From an uncultured Erysipelotrichaceae bacterium (GTDB lineage Bacteria > Bacillota_I > Bacilli_A > RFN20 > CAG-826), in the NCBI GenBank assembly GCA_902774655.1, contig CACYJD010000029.1, positions 1 through 9,057 on the forward strand: DNA of 9,057 nucleotides. Direction: 5' to 3'. This document shows positions 7,131 to 9,057 of the stretch, piece after piece. A model generated the notes under the pieces. That model was given only the letters and a program-made list of their open reading frames with translations, made no database searches and was not told the origin of the DNA. Each line of letters opens with the position of its first letter. The first letter of the stretch is position 1. A program made the translations under genes and the position numbers.

Positions 7131-7139
7131 ATATATGAA

Positions 7140-7160
7140 ACGCGCGCACGCGCACATACG
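7140..7160 (+). repeat. Alternating purine-pyrimidine CG-rich tract
   Basis: Twenty-one consecutive bases strictly alternate purine and pyrimidine, with six CpG steps and a tandem hexamer GCGCAC (7144-7149 and 7150-7155). The composition stands out sharply in an AT-rich window. Such tracts are capable of left-handed Z-DNA under negative supercoiling. Function unknown. Confidence 0.85.
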
Positions 7161-7170
7161 AATGTCCACA

Positions 7171-7177
7171 AAAGGAG
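7171..7177 (+). promoter_or_regulatory. Ribosome binding site deciding the serS start
   Basis: AAAGGAG lies 5 nt before the ATG at 7183. This favours 7183 over the longer in-frame starts at 7135 and 7162. Confidence 0.88.
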
Positions 7178-7182
7178 TTAAT

Positions 7183-8466
7183 ATGATTGATCAAAAACTA
7201 ATTATTGATAATCCTGAACTTATTAGTGAAAAACTCGCTAAAAAAGGATGCCATGTCGACTTTAAACCTTTCTTAGAAATGGTTAAAGAAAGAAGAGAAC
7301 TTCTTGTTAAAGTTGAACAAGCTAAAGCTGAAAGAAATAGATTATCTGCTAGCGTTCCTCAAGTTAAGAAGGCCGGCGGAGACGTCCAAGAAATCTTTGC
7401 AAAAGTTAAAGCTATTTCTAAAGAAAATGAAGAAGCCGAAGCTAGACTTGCAGATTTAGAAAAAGAAATCAAAGATTTCTTGTTACCACTTCCAAATATT
7501 CCTGATGATGATCTTCTTCCTGGCGGTAAAGAAAACAATAAAGTCATTAAAGAATTTGGTGAACCTCAAAAATTCGATTTTAAACCAAAAGATCATGTCG
7601 AATTAGCAGAATCTTTAGGCTTAATCGATTATGAAAGAGGCGCCAAAGTCAGTGGACATGGATGTTGGGTTTATACCGGTCTAGGTGCTCAATTAGAATG
7701 GGCGTTATTAAACTTTTTCATTCAAGAACACCTTAAAGATGGATATGAATTTATCCTTCCTCCACATATCTTAAATTACGAATCAGGATATGTTGCAGGT
7801 CAATTCCCTAAATTTATTGATGATGTATTCTCTTTAGAAGGAGTTACTCCTCGTAAATTTATTTTACCAACAGCAGAAACCGCTCTTGTTAACTTACATA
7901 GAGATGAAATCTTAAGCGAAGATGAATTACCAAAGAAATACTTTGCATACACACCTTGCTATCGTAAAGAAGCAGGCGCATATCGTACAGAAGAAAGAGG
8001 TATGATTAGAGGATATCAATTCAACAAAGTTGAAATGTTCCAATATACAACCGAAGAACAAGATATGCCTGCTTTTGAAGAATTAGTTAGAAAAGCATGT
8101 AATTTACTTGAAAAACTCGGCTTAACATTCCATTTATCTAAATTAGCCGCTGAAGACATCAGTGCTTCAATGGCTAGAACCTACGACATTGAAGTTTATA
8201 TTCCTTCAATGGGTATCTTTAAAGAGGTTAGCTCAGTTTCAACCGCTCACGATTATCAAGCAAGAAGAGGTATGATTCGTTACCGTGAAAAAGCCACTGG
8301 TAAAGTTAAATACGCTAGAACTCTTAATGGATCTGGACTTGCAACTAGTAGGGTTTTCCCTGCTATATTAGAGCAAAACCAACAAGCTGATGGTTCTGTT
8401 AAGATTCCAGAAGTCCTTAGACCATTTATGGGTGGACTTGAATTTATTAGACCAAAAAGCAAATAA
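7183..8466 (+). CDS. serS: Seryl-tRNA synthetase
   Basis: A class II aminoacyl-tRNA synthetase that charges tRNA-Ser with serine (and tRNA-Sec where present). The protein has 427 residues, normal for the family. The N-terminal part (about 25-100) is rich in Lys/Glu heptad-like sequence and forms the long coiled-coil arm that grips the tRNA long variable arm. The catalytic core shows the serine-binding TxE loop (PTAET, 229-233), motif 2 (CYRKEAGAYRTEERG, Arg261 and Glu263), a DYQARRGMIRYR segment (357-368) and motif 3 (LNGSGLATSR, 381-390, Arg390). The start at 7183 has a good SD and gives the family-like N-terminus MIDQKLIIDNPELI. An alternative ATG at 7135 would add 16 residues, including Arg-Ala-His-Ala-His encoded by the CG tract. 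A terminator follows the stop. Position after gyrA resembles Staphylococcus-type gene order. Confidence 0.97.
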   Translation: MIDQKLIIDNPELISEKLAKKGCHVDFKPFLEMVKERRELLVKVEQAKAERNRLSASVPQVKKAGGDVQEIFAKVKAISKENEEAEARLADLEKEIKDFLLPLPNIPDDDLLPGGKENNKVIKEFGEPQKFDFKPKDHVELAESLGLIDYERGAKVSGHGCWVYTGLGAQLEWALLNFFIQEHLKDGYEFILPPHILNYESGYVAGQFPKFIDDVFSLEGVTPRKFILPTAETALVNLHRDEILSEDELPKKYFAYTPCYRKEAGAYRTEERGMIRGYQFNKVEMFQYTTEEQDMPAFEELVRKACNLLEKLGLTFHLSKLAAEDISASMARTYDIEVYIPSMGIFKEVSSVSTAHDYQARRGMIRYREKATGKVKYARTLNGSGLATSRVFPAILEQNQQADGSVKIPEVLRPFMGGLEFIRPKSK

Positions 8467-8480
8467 CAAACTAATTGATT

Positions 8481-8506
8481 ACCCTGAGAATTAACCTCAG
8501 GGTTTT
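8481..8506 (+). terminator. Intrinsic terminator of serS
   Basis: Perfect 8-bp stem ACCCTGAG (8481-8488) with CTCAGGGT (8496-8503), 7-nt loop, followed by TTTTC. It starts 14 nt after the serS stop and separates serS from tadA. Confidence 0.9.
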
Positions 8507-8509
8507 CAT

Positions 8510-8538
8510 TTGCTTATATATAAAGTTTTATTTATAAT
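8510..8538 (+). promoter_or_regulatory. Candidate tadA promoter
   Basis: A perfect -10 TATAAT (8533-8538) lies 17 bp after TTGCTT (8510-8515), which matches only the TTG half of the -35 consensus. RNA would start near 8545, just 9 nt before the tadA ATG. It follows the serS terminator directly, as expected for a new transcription unit. Confidence 0.65.
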
Positions 8539-8553
8539 AACTATGCCATCGCG

Positions 8554-8994
8554 ATGTACATGTTAGAAGCCCTAAAAGAAGCTAAGAAAGCCGCTCTTTT
8601 AGATGAAGTTCCTGTTGGAGCGGTTTTAGTAATTGATAGGAAGATAGTTTCTAGAGGATACAACAAAAGAGAAAAATCCTACGATCCAACTGACCACGCC
8701 GAGATTATTGCAATTAGAAAAGCATGTAAGAAATTTGCCTCTTGGAGACTAAAAGAGGCGACTATATATGTGACAATTGAACCTTGCTCGATGTGTGCAG
8801 GTGCAATTGTGTGGTCTAGAATTTCTCGAGTTGTATATGGCGCAAAAGATCCAAAAGGCGGAGCAATTGAATCGTCTTTACAACTATTCGAAAATAAGAA
8901 TTTAAATCATCATCCTGAAGTTACTGGTGGTGTGCTCGAAGAAGAGTGTTCAAAACTAATAAAAGACTTTTTTAGTGCGAAACGTGCTAAATAA
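8554..8994 (+). CDS. tadA: tRNA-specific adenosine deaminase
   Basis: TadA deaminates A34 to inosine in tRNA-Arg(ACG), letting it read CGU, CGC and CGA codons. The 146 residues match the usual size. The zinc deaminase signature is complete: HAE at 48-50 (His48 zinc ligand, Glu50 proton shuttle) and PCSMC at 77-81 (Cys78 and Cys81 zinc ligands). Also typical are EVPVGAVLV (18-26), YGAKDPKGGA (95-104) and GGVLEEEC (125-132). The ATG at 8554 gives MYMLEALKEA, aligning closely with the family start, although TadA proteins often have a few residues more; the frame is open back to 8524 without another ATG. No SD is visible, and the -10 box is only 15 bp upstream, so translation may be leaderless. 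In Bacillus tadA precedes the SRP RNA gene and dnaX, which fits the promoter downstream. Confidence 0.96.
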   Translation: MYMLEALKEAKKAALLDEVPVGAVLVIDRKIVSRGYNKREKSYDPTDHAEIIAIRKACKKFASWRLKEATIYVTIEPCSMCAGAIVWSRISRVVYGAKDPKGGAIESSLQLFENKNLNHHPEVTGGVLEEECSKLIKDFFSAKRAK

Positions 8995-9007
8995 TATTTA
9001 GTCCCGT

Positions 9008-9035
9008 TTGACATTGTATGAATTTTTTATATACT
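9008..9035 (+). promoter_or_regulatory. Strong sigma-A-type promoter pointing out of the right end
   Basis: Consensus -35 TTGACA (9008-9013), 16-bp spacer, -10 TATACT (9030-9035). RNA would start near 9042. No SD or start codon follows in the last 16 bases. Placement just after tadA matches the SRP RNA gene of Bacillus, so a stable RNA is the likely product, but the transcribed gene is outside the window. Confidence 0.75.
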
Positions 9036-9057
9036 TTAATCACTTATTAGAGATTAA

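Larger units (their letters stand above)
7056..7182 (+). other. Spacer/leader between gyrA and serS
   Basis: A 127-nt gap holding a long stem-loop (7095-7130), an alternating CG-rich tract (7140-7160) and the serS SD (7171-7177). No convincing promoter pair: the AATAAT box at 7090-7095 has only TGGACT at a 15-bp spacing. No T-box features (specifier loop, long leader, terminator/antiterminator pair) are seen. serS may be read through from gyrA. Confidence 0.6.

Noticed and set aside
7135..7182. ATG at 7135 as the main serS start
   Set aside because: The ATG at 7183 has a clear AAAGGAG at good spacing and yields the family-typical N-terminus; the longer start is kept only as a possible alternative.
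8543..8545. ATG at 8543 as the tadA start
   Set aside because: It is out of frame with tadA (11 nt upstream) and has no SD.
8987..9001. AT-rich hairpin at the tadA stop as a terminator
   Set aside because: Stem is only 6 AT-rich pairs (CTAAAT with ATTTAG) and is followed by TCCCG, with no T run.
1..9057. UGA-as-Trp genetic code of mycoplasmas
   Set aside because: All seven frames are intact under the standard code, Trp is encoded by TGG and no in-frame TGA occurs; the lack of TGA stops alone in seven genes is too small a sample.

Overview
The window is a near-origin housekeeping block from a low-GC (roughly mid-30s percent by eye) Gram-positive-type bacterium. All seven genes lie on the + strand in the classic Firmicutes order: dnaN (3' part) - yaaA - recF - gyrB - gyrA - serS - tadA. 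Protein signatures (YaaA S4 protein next to recF, a GyrA with a pinwheel box, Bacillus-like gene order) point to the Bacilli/Mollicutes side of Firmicutes, perhaps an uncultured relative; I cannot name a genus. Every gene ends in TAA, Trp is TGG, and no in-frame TGA is needed, so the standard bacterial code fits. dnaA presumably lies just left of the window.

Layout. 1-832: the last 276 codons of dnaN, closed by a clean intrinsic terminator (840-871). 872-1115: a non-coding gap with a second terminator-like hairpin (1044-1064) and promoter-like -10 elements. 1116-7055: a tight operon yaaA-recF-gyrB-gyrA with junctions of 0 nt (TAA/ATG), an overlap (TAATG) and 16 nt; gyrB and gyrA have strong Shine-Dalgarno (SD) sequences. 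7056-7182: a leader-like spacer ahead of serS with a 16-bp stem-loop and a 21-nt alternating CG-rich purine/pyrimidine tract. 7183-8466: serS, closed by a terminator (8481-8506). 8554-8994: tadA, with a TATAAT box only 15 bp before its ATG and no SD. 9008-9035: the best promoter in the window, pointing out of the right end, probably towards the SRP RNA gene or another stable RNA (dnaX region in Bacillus).

The genes serve replication and its upkeep (sliding clamp, RecF repair loader, both gyrase subunits), ribosome assembly (YaaA) and translation fidelity/supply (seryl-tRNA synthetase, tRNA A34 deaminase).

I found no new multi-gene system. The points worth a second look are: an exact 45-bp in-frame tandem duplication in recF; a gyrase whose quinolone-contact positions are all non-canonical (GyrA Ala107 and Ser111, GyrB Asn458); an unusual CG tract and hairpin before serS; a possible leaderless pattern for the promoter-proximal genes yaaA and tadA; a shortened DnaN C-terminus; and the strong outward promoter at the right edge.
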